Below are positions 47,053 to 57,475 of a DNA stretch of 64,000 nucleotides, piece by piece (the first letter of the stretch is position 1; each line of letters begins with the position of its first letter). The position numbers were made by a program, and so were the translations under genes. The notes beneath the pieces were generated by a model, which was not told where the DNA came from, searched no databases, and worked only from the letters and a program-made list of their open reading frames with translations. This DNA comes from Engraulis encrasicolus (taxonomy: Eukaryota; Chordata; Actinopteri; Clupeiformes; Engraulidae), in the NCBI RefSeq assembly GCF_034702125.1, contig NC_085862.1:19749891-19813890 (forward strand), written 5' to 3'.

Positions 47053-47690
47053 TTTTTTTTTTTTAATATGTTTGTTTGTTTGTTTGTTTGTACTTCGCAT
47101 AACTCAGACAGAACTGAGCCGTTTTTTCTGAACTTTGGTGGGATGATTGGTCATGACCCAAGGAACAATCGATTAGTTTTTGGGAGTGATTGGATCAAAG
47201 GTCAAAGGTCAAGGTCACGAAGGTCAAAAACGTACATTGAGCCGATTTATATGAAATTTACTGGGATGATTGGTCATGACCCAAGGAACAATCGATTACT
47301 TTTTGGGAGTGATTGGGTCAAAGGTCAAAGGTCACGAAAAGGTTAAAAATGTTAATTCAGCCGATTTTTATGAAATTTACTGGGATGATTGGTCATGACC
47401 CAAGGAACAATCGATTACTTTTTGGGAGTGATTGGGTCAAAGGTCAAGGTCAAGGTCATGAAAAGGTCAAAAACGTTTTTCTTTGCCAAGCACTATATGC
47501 CAGAACAACGTGTGCATGCGGAATTGAATAAGAGGTCAAGACTGGGCCAAATATTTAAATGAAACTAACCGATTTAAATGAAACTAACACCAAAATATGG
47601 AGAATGTAACGCCCCACACTCTGAAGATGGCCAAAAAAAAAAAAAAGTGGCGTAGGCGAAGGTTTGCGCTCTACCGAGTGCCCATTCTAG
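46966..47690. mobile_element. Repeat with CTTCGCC/GGCGAAGG ends and an internal 120-bp tandem repeat
   Basis: attaccttcgccaagac at the left and gtaggcgaaggtttgcgctc at the right. Three units of gggatgattggtcatgaccc with aaggaacaatcgatta lie at 47138-47455. A TTTA repeat lies at 47022-47056. Reading frames inside are repeat-encoded. It ends about 10 bp before a CCP exon acceptor. Confidence 0.75.
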
Positions 47691-47702
47691 TTTTGTTTGC
47701 AG

Positions 47703-47894
47703 AGATGGGCTGCAAGCTCTCACATTCGCCTAACACAAAGATCATACCTGAGGGCAAAAATATTTTCCGACCTGGAGAAGAGGTGAAGATTGTTTGCGAT
47801 AAAGGATATCGGACAATTACTAAAAAGGAGAGAGATTAATTTCTCTGTGGAGAGGATGGATAGTGGCCGAATAGGAGGACGCCTGGCTGTGAGG
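47703..47894 (+). pseudogene. Decayed CCP (sushi) exon of a complement factor H-like gene
   Basis: A phase 1-1 exon of 192 bp is bounded by gtttgcag and gtatgt. It reads MGCKLSHSPNTKIIPEGKNI, then RPGEEVKIVCDKGYRTI, with the four CCP cysteines and tryptophan in place. Two in-frame stops interrupt it: TAA after KKERD (47837) and TAG where Gly-Gln-Trp is expected (47861-47863, fitting CAG to TAG). The length is still a multiple of three. It is non-functional unless skipped. Confidence 0.8.
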
Positions 47895-48009
47895 GTATGT
47901 CATTAGCTTAGAGAAATACAAAGCAGTTTATCTTTAGGGGTGCACATCACTCATTTCATTCTGTAACATAGAGTAAGTTGAAAGAGTAACTCAATGTATT
48001 TCTATGCAG

Positions 48010-48217
48010 AAATCTTTTGCACGACTCGAGACCATGACAGTCGTGCAACACTGACTTTGAAGAGGGCTCCGAACGGATACAAATTTATATACACATAAAA
48101 TTGATGAGACTCTAGACTATACTTGTCCACTGTCCTATTGGCCCAGAGTACAGTACAGGAGAACTGCAGAGAAAGCGACATGTAAAATTGATGGCTGGAA
48201 TCCTAAACAACTCTGTG
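48010..48217 (+). pseudogene. Second decayed CCP exon, frameshifted
   Basis: After tctatgcag it reads IFCTTRDHDSRATLTLKRAP and NGYKFIYT, meets a stop, and resumes in another frame as ETLDYTCPLSYWP and KATCKIDGWNPKQLC before gtatgt. At 208 bp it is one base over a multiple of three, so at least one frameshift is present. It is 115 bp after the first decayed exon. Confidence 0.75.
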
Positions 48218-49560
48218 GTATGTAATTTCACTTTCTGCCTTTCGTCAATAGTAAAGGAAATGGAATGTGTCTGGATACTTACAATATTACTGATGAGACC
48301 ATACTGATGCTCAGTGATGCACACACAAGTAGCTCACTGGAATACTGTTCATTTGGGTTTTATCAGAAGAGTTAAGCTTTAGCCAAGTGGATTTTTTTCT
48401 CAAACTTCAACTCTTTTGTCTCAATCCAAAGACTTCTTCAGACTTACTCTGATGTGAGATTTAAGTGTTTTTCAATCTGAAAGGTGGATGTGTATACTAC
48501 AGCCTTCATCACATAACAAAGGCTCACATGTAAAGGTGTGACATCGTCTGGGAGTCACTTTGGTCATATGATTCCAGAGATTGAAGCAGCTCTGATGGGT
48601 GAAAGCAGTTTTATGTCCTGAGATGGAAGGTCAAGGCAGAACGGCGAGTAGTAGGCGGTTGATGAAATACTGTTGTCCTACTCTACTGTTGTCCTACTCT
48701 ACTGTTGCCCTACTCTACTGTTCAAAGCTGTTCCCTTCTCAAACCTATATGCTCCTTCAAATTATTAACTTCATTGTCTTTGAGTGAGTGAGCCTTTGTC
48801 AGGTGAAGAGGGGTTGGGTCCACAGGTTCAGACACTCCCTTATTAGAGCGTCTAGCGATTTCAGGCTGGTTTACAAATTTGGGCAGGCGGAGCATCTCAC
48901 TCTCTCGCTCTCTTTCTCTCTCTCTCCGCTCAACGTCTATCTCCACTCAACATACATTGGTGCATGCATGAATCAAAAAAACACGTTTGATAAATCCTTC
49001 TCGGTCTGTTGTTCATTTCTGTGCTTTACCTTCCAACGTTTGCCCAAGTTTTTCGTCTCGCGGCGGTTGCTCAGGCAATGGATAACAACAAATGCACGTG
49101 CTGGTTGGACGGAACATTTTACAAGAGAGAGGGGTGAATGGAAGTGTTACTCACACATGTGCGCCCCTTTACTTGTCTTTTTTAAGCGCATATGCAAGCA
49201 TTTGCCTGTATCCTGCTGTTTTCTAGACTGAGGGGTAACAACTTTGAAAGGGCGCATCGCGATTCAGCGAGGAAGGTTCGCGATAGGGGTTCGTGGGTCT
49301 GTGCACCGCGATCCCTCTGTTCGATGCAATATCATTACAGCCTTATAGATTATGAATGTGTATTTCTTTTTTTTTTAAATTATATATTTATTCAGATATT
49401 TTTGCAGAAAACAAAACAATACAGAAAGGGAAAAAGCAATATACACACACAGAACAAAACAAAACAAAAAACAACACAAACAGGGCTGGGTGAGTTGTAG
49501 TTGTACATCACAGATTTTGATATATTCACACAAAGAAAATAAAAGAGGTGAACGGTACAC

Positions 49561-51175
49561 TCATTCTTGACTGCAGTCATTATCCTCCTGGGTAATGTGG
49601 TCTAGGATGGGCTGCCAGATCCTGTAAAATATTTTCAGTCTGTTTGACAAGTCATATCTGAGTCTCTCCAGATGTAGTACACCTGTCAGTTCTGACAGCC
49701 AATCCTTGAATGTTGGAGCAGCTTCTGATTTCCACAGTCTCAATATCAATCTTTTAGCAATAACCATGCCATACATGAGCGTGTTTTCAACAGAAAGGCT
49801 TTGGTCCAGTAGCAAGAGAGAGTAACCAAAAAGTGCAATACTAGGGTCAGGTTTAAATTCTGTATCATAGACATCAGAGAACCATTTGAAAATTTCACAC
49901 CAAAAATTATGTAGCTTTGGGCAAGTCCAAAACAAATGAGAAAGAGAGCCTTCAGCAGACTTACATCGATCACATAAGGGAGAGATGGAGGGAAAAATTC
50001 TATGCAACTTGGTTTTTGAATAATGAAGCCTATGTATTACCTTTAAATTGAATTAACTGATGTCTTGCATTAACAGAACATGCCTGGATCCTGCTGAGGC
50101 CCCCATCCCAAGTAATATCATCGATTTGTAGACCCAGCTCTGCCTCCCAGGACGCCTTGATAAACTGTGTGTCAACATTAAACTCTTCCAAAAATATTTT
50201 GACAAAAACTGAGACCAAGTGTTTAGAGTCAGGACGGCCCAGCAAGAGTGTGCAACACCTATGTTCTTCAGGAAGCTGCTCAAAGTTAGATATATTCTGA
50301 CGGGCATAATTCCTAATTTGTAAATACCTAAAAAAATGTGTTGAAGGAATAGAAAACTTTTCTTGTAATTGGGAGAAACTAGCAAATTGCTTATTAATAT
50401 ATAGCTCTTTCAAAGTGGGCGATGCCTTTTTTCTTCCAGTCATCAAAGACCCTGTCAGAAAAGAGATGGAAGGAAGCGTGATTAAGATGAACTGGAGTAT
50501 ATATGATGGTATTGGGCAGTTTGCAGTTCTTCCTGATTTGCTGCCAAATTTTCACACTGTTCAGCACCATTCTGTTGTGCAGCTTTTGTGTTTGCAGGGA
50601 GACCAGGAGCTGAAAAGAGGAGTGCTGGAAGAGAACCATTTTGTAACACTACTTTTTTCAATTGCAACCCAAGCAGGGGTTTCTTCTGAGACTTCCACTG
50701 AATAACCATACTGCCAATAGACCAAGGCTCTCAGATTAGCTGCCCAATAATAATGCAGAAAGCAAGGAAGACCTAGCCCACCCTTCTCTCTGGATTTTAT
50801 GTAAATGAGTTTTGATATTCTGTGGATTTAAAATTCCAAATAAAAGGAATAATGATAGAATCTATGGTTTTAAAGAAGGCCTTTGTGAGAAAAACAGGAA
50901 GACTTTGAAAGAGATATAAGAACCGCGGCAGAGAGACCATTTTAATGGCATTTACACGACCTATCATGGAGATGGGGAGATTGCGCCACCTACCAATGTC
51001 TTCCTTCATCTTATCTAGTTTGGCAAGAAAAATTTAATTTAAAGACCAATTTAGGGTCTTTTGGTTAAAACAACACCAAGATACTTGAATTTATTCCGTG
51101 ATTTTAAATGGTAAATTATGCAGAAAAATTTGCATCCAGGTCCTCATTTAAGGGCATGAATTCACTTTTCTGCAA
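49561..51175 (-). pseudogene. LINE ORF2 C-terminal region, frameshifted
   Basis: Pieces in several frames continue the reverse transcriptase: INVIKMVSLPRFLYLFQSLP-like wording near 50900, SFSQLQEKFSIPSTHFFRYL (50030-50400), and the terminal cysteine motif CDRCKSAEGSLSHLFWTCPK near 49960. Frame changes between them mark decay. Confidence 0.75.
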
Positions 51176-52378
51176 TTAATTGGTATAGCCAGAAATCTCA
51201 CCAAAGGACTTGATAAGTTCCAATAAAATAGGGACAGACTGCACAGGATGGGACATAAAAATGGCCACATCATCTGCATACAGTGAAAGATGATGATCAA
51301 CATTCCCAAGGCGTATTGGTTTGAGAGCTGGGTGTTGCCTGATACTGATAGCCAGTGGTTCAATTGCTATTGCAAAGAGTAAGGGACTCAGAGGGCAGCC
51401 CTGTCTTGTCCCTCTATGTAGTGAGAAAGGAGTGGACCTATCTTGATTAGTCAGGATACAAGAAGAGGGGTGAGCGTACAGTATTTCAACCCATGAGATA
51501 AACTTGTTGCCAAATCCAAAAAGCTCTAGCACTTTCCACATGTATTTATATTCAATTTGGTCAAACGCACGTTGGGCATCGAGACATAGTGCAGCTACTT
51601 CCTGGCCCTTCTCATATTTGTGATACAGTATGTTCATTAGCCTTCTAACATTAAAAAAAGAAAATCTGCCTGGGATAAATCCAGTCTGATCCGCATGAAT
51701 AATAGTGGTGATGTAATTATTTAACCTATTTGCTAAGATTTTAGTAAAAATCTTCACGTCTGTGTTTAGCAATGCAATGGGACGAAATGAAGTGAGATCC
51801 ATCTCATCCCTCCCTTCTTTTAATAGCAATGAGATATTGGCCTCATATAGAGAATTTGGGAATTTCTGAGCTTCAAATGAATGATTTAACATTCTTAGCA
51901 AGAGGGGGGCAAACTGACCTGGATATTTCTTATACAACTCTATACCATACCCATCTGGACCTGCGCTCTTACCATTGGGAAATGACTTAATAGCAATTAA
52001 AACCTCCTGAATGGTAATGTCAGCATCTATTGCATCTCTGTCTTCATTGCTCAATTTAGGAATGTCTAAACGTGCCATCCAGTCAGCGATGTTCCCCTTG
52101 GCTTTCGATTTGTAAAGTTCTCTGTAATATTCCTTAAAGGACTCATTTATGCACTTAGGGTCGGTTATTATCTCCCCAGTTTTTGATCTGATTTGATATA
52201 TAGCCCTGTCGGCCTGCAAACTCCTCAGTTGTCTGGCAAGAAGTCTTTGGGGCTTGTCTCCTAATTCAAAATATTTTTGTTTCAGTTTCAGCAACTGGCC
52301 CTTAACTTGATCAGATAAAATGTTATTATATTCAAATTTAAGTTTAAGAACAACATGGTTTCCTAACCAAAAAGACAA
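51176..52378 (-). CDS. LINE ORF2 reverse transcriptase domain, open fragment
   Basis: 400 open codons contain the RT motifs in order: FPNGKSAGPDGYGIE, LTSFRPIALLNTDVKIFTKI, LANRLN, HADQTGFIPGR, LCLDAQRAFDQIEYKYMW, GTRQGCPLSPLLFAIAIEPL and the catalytic LYADDVAIF. This is the L1/Tx1 type. It lacks its own start and is cut off from the endonuclease by the insertion, so it cannot make a complete ORF2p. Confidence 0.88.
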   Translation of the reverse strand: MSFWLGNHVVLKLKFEYNNILSDQVKGQLLKLKQKYFELGDKPQRLLARQLRSLQADRAIYQIRSKTGEIITDPKCINESFKEYYRELYKSKAKGNIADWMARLDIPKLSNEDRDAIDADITIQEVLIAIKSFPNGKSAGPDGYGIELYKKYPGQFAPLLLRMLNHSFEAQKFPNSLYEANISLLLKEGRDEMDLTSFRPIALLNTDVKIFTKILANRLNNYITTIIHADQTGFIPGRFSFFNVRRLMNILYHKYEKGQEVAALCLDAQRAFDQIEYKYMWKVLELFGFGNKFISWVEILYAHPSSCILTNQDRSTPFSLHRGTRQGCPLSPLLFAIAIEPLAISIRQHPALKPIRLGNVDHHLSLYADDVAIFMSHPVQSVPILLELIKSFGEISGYTN

Positions 52379-53764
52379 AAGCCACGAAATCTGCAGTCGT
52401 ACTACATGTGGACATTAGTGTTGTCAAAATATCAACCTGAAGTGGAGAATTGTAGCCTACACCTTGATGAAATGCACAGCCAGTGGTGTAGTCTACGTAA
52501 AACGCAGGTATACGCACCCATTTCAAAATTTCAGGGATTACAGTATACCCACTTAAAATTGATTTATCCATTATTTACAATAGCACAAATATATACAGTA
52601 GCCTATACACAGCACACATCAAAAAATGCTCAAATATACAGTATACCCACTTCAAAAAGTAGACTACACCACTGGAGCCACCATCACAGTCCAAAGCATT
52701 CATAGGCCTACTAGGTTAGGCTACATCACGCTACTGTTCCATGCAAATGTGCACTCCACTGTCATTTTGACACTTTGAAATTGAAATATCGTTTAAGGAA
52801 GACAGGATGAGCATGGGCACAAAGTTTTGAGTGTGGGGATTTTTAGAAGAGTAGGCTTACAAAATATAGTATAGTAGCCTATAGCTTACAAAAAGTCTGT
52901 CTACATTGTGCAATAAACCCACCATGCAGCAAATAAGCCAAACCTAGCTACTTCAAATCACAACCATAAGTCAACAAAATGTATAACCAAACGGTGTAGG
53001 CCTACCTTAAAACGCTGTCTTCGTCACAGCAAATGTCTTTGTTTCTTGCAATCACTCTACTTTAATCCACAGCTTAGCCTACACACCCAGCACTGGTCAC
53101 ATCAGAATCTTGTGTGGTAATTATTTTGTTCCATTTCTTCAGACATAGGCTACATCCTAAATGTACCACATATAAATATGTATGATAATAATATTATTTC
53201 GACTATAAGGAGATATACTGGTAGGTCACAAAACAAAACAAAACCCATTGCTTCTGTTAGGTGCAGTTCTCTTCCTTACCACTTGGTGGAGTCTGTTCGT
53301 AACCCAAGTCAATAACCACAGAGGAAGTGAATCTGGACTGGAAAGACTGTAAACTGTAACAGTCGTGTGGAAATCGGAAAATAAATCATAATTTATTGAT
53401 ATTTCCATCCTTTGGTAACCAATATACATATCACAGGTTCTTCAAATACTGAAAACGAAACTGTGTTACTAAGATCTTGTAAACTTCCACGATCTACGGT
53501 GTATGAAAATTATCAGTAGAGAAGGGGTGTGGCCAATTTACTGTTTGACACCGTCAGTGAGGTATTGCCATTTGGTATACGGTATAAATACTGGCTAGTC
53601 AGCTGAAATCAATAGAAGGAAGGGGAAAGTGGGAAATCAGTACTTGTAAGTGATATTAGTAAAGTTGTAGGGCCGGTTCAAATCGCAGGGCGGCCGTGCT
53701 ATTATGTTTCACGGCCGCGGCCCACCGGGACAAGTCCCCGATCTCCCGACGGCCACTCCGCGCC
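52379..53764. mobile_element. Insertion within the LINE ORF2
   Basis: About 1.39 kb unrelated to the LINE separates the endonuclease from the reverse transcriptase. It holds a smaller MITE (52482-52675). At its right edge is a GC-rich segment (ggcggccgtgctattatgtt, ggcccaccgggacaagtccc). The LINE residues usually found between these domains are not seen, so a deletion probably accompanied it. Edges are approximate. Confidence 0.65.
52482..52675. mobile_element. hAT-like MITE, ends CAGTGGTGTAGTCTAC
   Basis: cagtggtgtagtctacgta at the left and agtagactacaccactg at the right form inverted ends. The interior has two atacagtatacccactt units. Confidence 0.75.
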
Positions 53765-54420
53765 TGGTCCCTGCCAGTGGGGTGTTGCAGCCTCCATATA
53801 TCTACTAAGTTAGTGGAGTTAGCTAGACTCTGTAAAACCTTAGATGCAGCTGAGGAGGGCTGACTTGTCTGGGCCGACCTGTCCAAAAAATAATCGGGCA
53901 CAGTGTTGAAGTCCCCGCCTACCAGAAGATGTGTATCAGCAACACTGGGAATCAAATTAAATAATTTAGAGAAAAAATCAGGGTCATCAAAATTTGGCCC
54001 ATATATATTCAAAAGTGTAACATGAAACGAGTTTATATGACCAGTAACCAGGATATATCTGCCATTTGGGTCACACAAAGTGGAAATATGTCTGAATGGT
54101 ATTGTTTTTACGAATTAAAATGGCTACTCCCTGGAATTACTAAGAAAAAGTAGACTGAAATATCTGGTTAACCCAGCTGCACCTCAGCAACTTTGCTCCA
54201 GCGGGCCTAATGTGTGTTTCCTGCAGGAACACAATATCTGCAGCTATTGATTTTAAATGTGAAAAAACTTTGGCACGTTTAAGGACATGACCCAAACCGC
54301 GGACATTCCAGCTGACAAATGTAATGCCGCCACCTCGCGGGGAAGTATTAGAGTGCATCAAAAATAAAATACAATTGTACACATGGCTCACCCAGCAAAA
54401 CAAAAAGAATACAATACACA
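53765..54420 (-). pseudogene. LINE ORF2 endonuclease domain, broken
   Basis: ITFVSWNVRGLGHVLKRAKV and IAADIVFLQETHI (54140-54340), then in another frame GRYILVTGHINSFHVTLLNI and LLVGGDFNTVPD (53860-54075), give the APE-type endonuclease motifs WNVRG, QETH and GGDFN. A stop and at least one frameshift lie between them. The frame is lost after LQHPTGRD at about 53765, where an insertion begins. Confidence 0.85.
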
Positions 54421-54648
54421 AAACATTTAAAACGCAACAAAATACCCCTCCACCCCCCTTCCCACTTTCCCAAACAAAGTGAGAATCTAATCCCTCCAAG
54501 CATATAGAGAGGCAGCCGGACCAGAAAGTTCTAAACTAAAGGTTCCTCTCCAACTAACAACAAAATCAAACATTTCGGTCATAAAAATGTCCAAACCCAA
54601 ACAGTCGCTTAGGATCACATACCAAGCATTGATTAACTCCACTGGACG

Positions 54649-55497
54649 TTATGCAGACAAAGTGTTTGCGAGTGCCCTTGCTTCCTGAAGAGTCGCGCAC
54701 ACCGTTTCCTTCCCATCCACCGTCACCCGAAGCAGAGCTGGGTAGCGAAAACCAACCCTCGCGCCAGCATCCATGAGCTTCTCTTTAACGTCATCAAATG
54801 TTTGCCTTTTCTTTATCACCTCCGCTGGCAAGTCGTTGAAGATGTGAATCGCGTTGTCATCGTAGCTGAGTGGGAACTGTTGACGCGCCAGCTGCATAAT
54901 CTTTTCTTTTGTTCGAAAGTGGTGAATCCGGGCAATCATCACTCGGGGTCGAGCGGCCTCTCTCTTACTCTCGTCAGTGGGCAGGCTCCCGATACGGTGG
55001 GCACGGTCCACTACGATTGGTTTAGGGAAATTGCTTGCCCCTAGCAGGTTAGGCAAAAACTCTGTCAAAAAATCACACGGTTGGCCTTTCTCCACCTTCT
55101 CGGGCAGACCAACTATTCTAATGTTCTGGCGTCTTGAGCGCGCTTCCAGATCTACGACTTTAATGCGGAGTTTCTCATTCTCTGCTTTCAGTTCAGTGCA
55201 TGTCTGCTCGAGGCGAGTGAGCCGGGCGTCCAGGCTGGAAGTAGCATCTTCCACTTCTGTCACACGATTCCCAAGGCTCTGCAGGGACATCTCTAAAACG
55301 TCAAAGCGATCAGTCATTTTTTTGCTCATATTTGCAATGGCCACGAGGATATTTGATGGGTCTGAAGAATCAGCCGAGTCTAGAGATGCCTCGTGCTCAG
55401 CTAGCTCCAAGCTAGCTCCTGCGAGCTCAGAGCCCTTTCCTGGCTGTCCTCCACGTTCTGGCCTTGTTGTCGCGTTGGGTTTATGTGTTTTCCCCAT
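54649..55497 (-). CDS. LINE ORF1 protein (L1 ORF1p-like)
   Basis: L1 ORF1p is an RNA-binding trimeric chaperone for retrotransposition. The frame starts at MGKTHKPN, 282 codons long (291 from an upstream ATG at 55524). It has a coiled coil (about residues 75-135, RLEQTCTELKAENEKLRIKV) followed by SRRQNIRIVGLPE and the RRM/C-terminal region (VVDRAHRIG, RPRVMIARIHHFRTKEKI, FNDLPAEV). The frame is open to the stop, and the length is usual for the family. Confidence 0.88.
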   Translation of the reverse strand: MGKTHKPNATTRPERGGQPGKGSELAGASLELAEHEASLDSADSSDPSNILVAIANMSKKMTDRFDVLEMSLQSLGNRVTEVEDATSSLDARLTRLEQTCTELKAENEKLRIKVVDLEARSRRQNIRIVGLPEKVEKGQPCDFLTEFLPNLLGASNFPKPIVVDRAHRIGSLPTDESKREAARPRVMIARIHHFRTKEKIMQLARQQFPLSYDDNAIHIFNDLPAEVIKKRQTFDDVKEKLMDAGARVGFRYPALLRVTVDGKETVCATLQEARALANTLSA

Positions 55498-55915
55498 CCT
55501 CAACTCTTGAATTAGTGGCAGCAATCACAAATTATTGAGAAAACGGACAGTTTTTTAGTATAGACCAAATTATTTCAGATGTTGGAGAGGAGCTCCTAAG
55601 AAACACGTCTATTCCATTCGGTGCTCACTAGCGCCCCCATGAATGTGTATTTCAATATGTGTATTGTTTGCCTGTCATTGATACAAGTGTTACAAGTCTT
55701 TATTTCTCTCGCTGACCCATGTGCACCGGAGGAGGTGTGACAGGCAGCAATGCCCAGCAGGTTTTAGGGTCGGTTAATCGAACGTCTCATTTGAAATCAT
55801 AGAAAAAAATTACATCACAAATAAAATCGAAATCGAAAAATCGTCCAGGCCTATCAGGAGTGATTTTATAGTCTTATTCAAGGTCGACAGCCAATGAGCA
55901 TCTCCCCATAGAGAT

Positions 55916-56485
55916 TAGAGATGTACAGGATCCAAGATCCGGTTCCGGATCCGGCAGGATAATAGGGTTTTTTAGACAAGTCAAGTCAAGTCAAGTCAAG
56001 TTTATTGTCAATTTCTTTACATGCACTGGTCATACAAAGAATTTGAAATTGCGTTTCTTGCTCTCCCATGCAGACATAGACTAATCTAGGTAAGGACATA
56101 GACAGTATAGACATAGACAGTACTATCCGGATCCGGCAGGATCTTAAGCAGTGGATCCGGTATCCGGCAGTTACCTAAAAATCAGAATCTGGGGCATCTC
56201 TACTTTTTACGTAGCCTTAGCTTTTCAGTCAGTCTTTCACAACCCCAATCGCTGCATGGAGTGAAAGCCCTTTGGAAGCGGCCGTTGAAGGCAGTGTGGC
56301 AGTAAACCAATGAGTCTTAAAAGTAGTTTGCGCCAACTTGATGAAAAGGGCCCATGTGTGCGAGTTGGCTATATGTTTCAACCCTTTCGTAGCATCCGGT
56401 ATCCGGTTCCGGATCCGGAAAGATCTTAAGCAGTGGATCCGGTATCCGGCAGGATCCTAAAAATCAGGATCCGGTGCATCTCTAA
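55916..56485. mobile_element. GGATCC-rich MITE, second copy, with nested insertion
   Basis: The ends and interior are the same as 26291-26614. A 150-bp foreign segment at about 55975-56122 (tcaagtcaagtttattgtca) interrupts it where the other copy reads tttcagactatccgg. It keeps a middle part that the first copy lacks. Confidence 0.82.
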
Positions 56486-56989
56486 TAGGGATGGCTCCCT
56501 CATCTCACTCAAAGAACCGGGGACATATTCATGTCCTATTGTTTGTAAGCCTCTCTAGGTCTCCATCGGGAGTGGGTCGGGAGTGACCAGCAACCTTTGG
56601 GCTACAGGTCTGATTCACTAACCACTTACCCATGACAGCCCTATACATGCCTTATATTTATTCTAGTCCAGGCACTGCAGGTTACAGTTAGTATGTGTTG
56701 TCAATGAAAACAGAGCCCATAATGGTTAAATACTGGCCACAGTTATTTCTAAACATTAAACTAACATCTGGACATATGCAACTTAAGGCTCTCACAGTTA
56801 GTTGCACAGAGTACGTTAACTTCAATATCTAACCTCCTGTCCTCTTCTTGTGCTTGTGGCCTCGAGATGCGAGGCAAGACATCGATTGACAATAGAAGTT
56901 TTATTCAATATCTCACAAAATCACAATTTAAAGCTAATTTTCTCATTTGCATTCGGGATATGGAATGGGGAAAAGTTCCCCAAAAGTTG

Positions 56990-57215
56990 TTGTGCCTAAC
57001 TTAGGCTGACAGCGGGGAAACTGAAATGTTTTCTCCACGGAGTTGGTGTGAGGCATCAAGACAAGGACGGAGGGTTAGATAATGAGATGGACCCAGAGTA
57101 TCCCAAAGTGAACCTGACGAAGCGCAATGCGAAACGCGTTGTTCACCTAAATAAAAACAGCAAAAACTAAGTCCACCTGTGTGCGGTGATCCTTCTTTTT
57201 TACTATGGATTACTG
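56990..57215 (+). repeat. Member of the CTGAnGAAG hairpin family
   Basis: cctgacgaagcgcaatgcga with aacgcgttg, then aataaa and tgtgtgcggtgatccttctt, ending about 90 bp before a CCP exon. The fold-back arms are not obvious. Confidence 0.6.
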
Positions 57216-57304
57216 ATAACTGCACTTCACCAGCACCTGGAACCTGGCTGTGCATAGGAGTTCCAGATCTTTGATGACAGAGTATTCCTTGTTTGTTTCT
57301 GCAG

Positions 57305-57475
57305 GTCTCAAGTCGTGTACAGCCCCAGCTGCTGCTGATCATGTGACTTATCCACCACATAAGGAGACGTATCCACACGGGGAGATCGTACAGTTTGAAT
57401 GTGACACTGGTTACACATCAGAATCGCAGCAAATCCAGTGTGAGAATGGAGAATGGGAGACGCCATTTTGCCTAC
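57305..57475 (+). CDS. CCP domain exon 1 of 3
   Basis: The acceptor is ttctgcag and the donor gtatgt. It encodes LKSCTAPAAADHVTYPPHKE, YPHGEIVQFECDTGY, IQCENGEWETPFC. All four cysteines and the Trp are present. Confidence 0.85.

Larger units (their letters stand above)
49367..55638 (-). mobile_element. Full-length L1/Tx1-type LINE, 6.27 kb, with 15-bp target-site duplication
   Basis: Both flanks carry atgaatgtgtatttc (49352-49366 and 55639-55653). On the - strand it begins GGGGGCGC, has ORF1, then ORF2 with endonuclease, reverse transcriptase and a C-terminal Cys/His region, and ends in an A-rich tail (T run at 49367-49377 on +). ORF1 is open. ORF2 is broken by a stop, frameshifts and an insertion, so the copy is not autonomous. 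Confidence 0.92.

Noticed and set aside
47068..47531. Overlapping open frames of 92 and 72 codons
   Set aside because: They are encoded by a 120-bp tandem repeat inside a transposon-like element and show no protein family.
50415..50705. 96-codon + strand frame
   Set aside because: It is the complement of the LINE ORF2 C-terminal region.
55640..55910. Possible extra exon right of the LINE
   Set aside because: There is no CCP cysteine pattern and no convincing splice-bounded frame.
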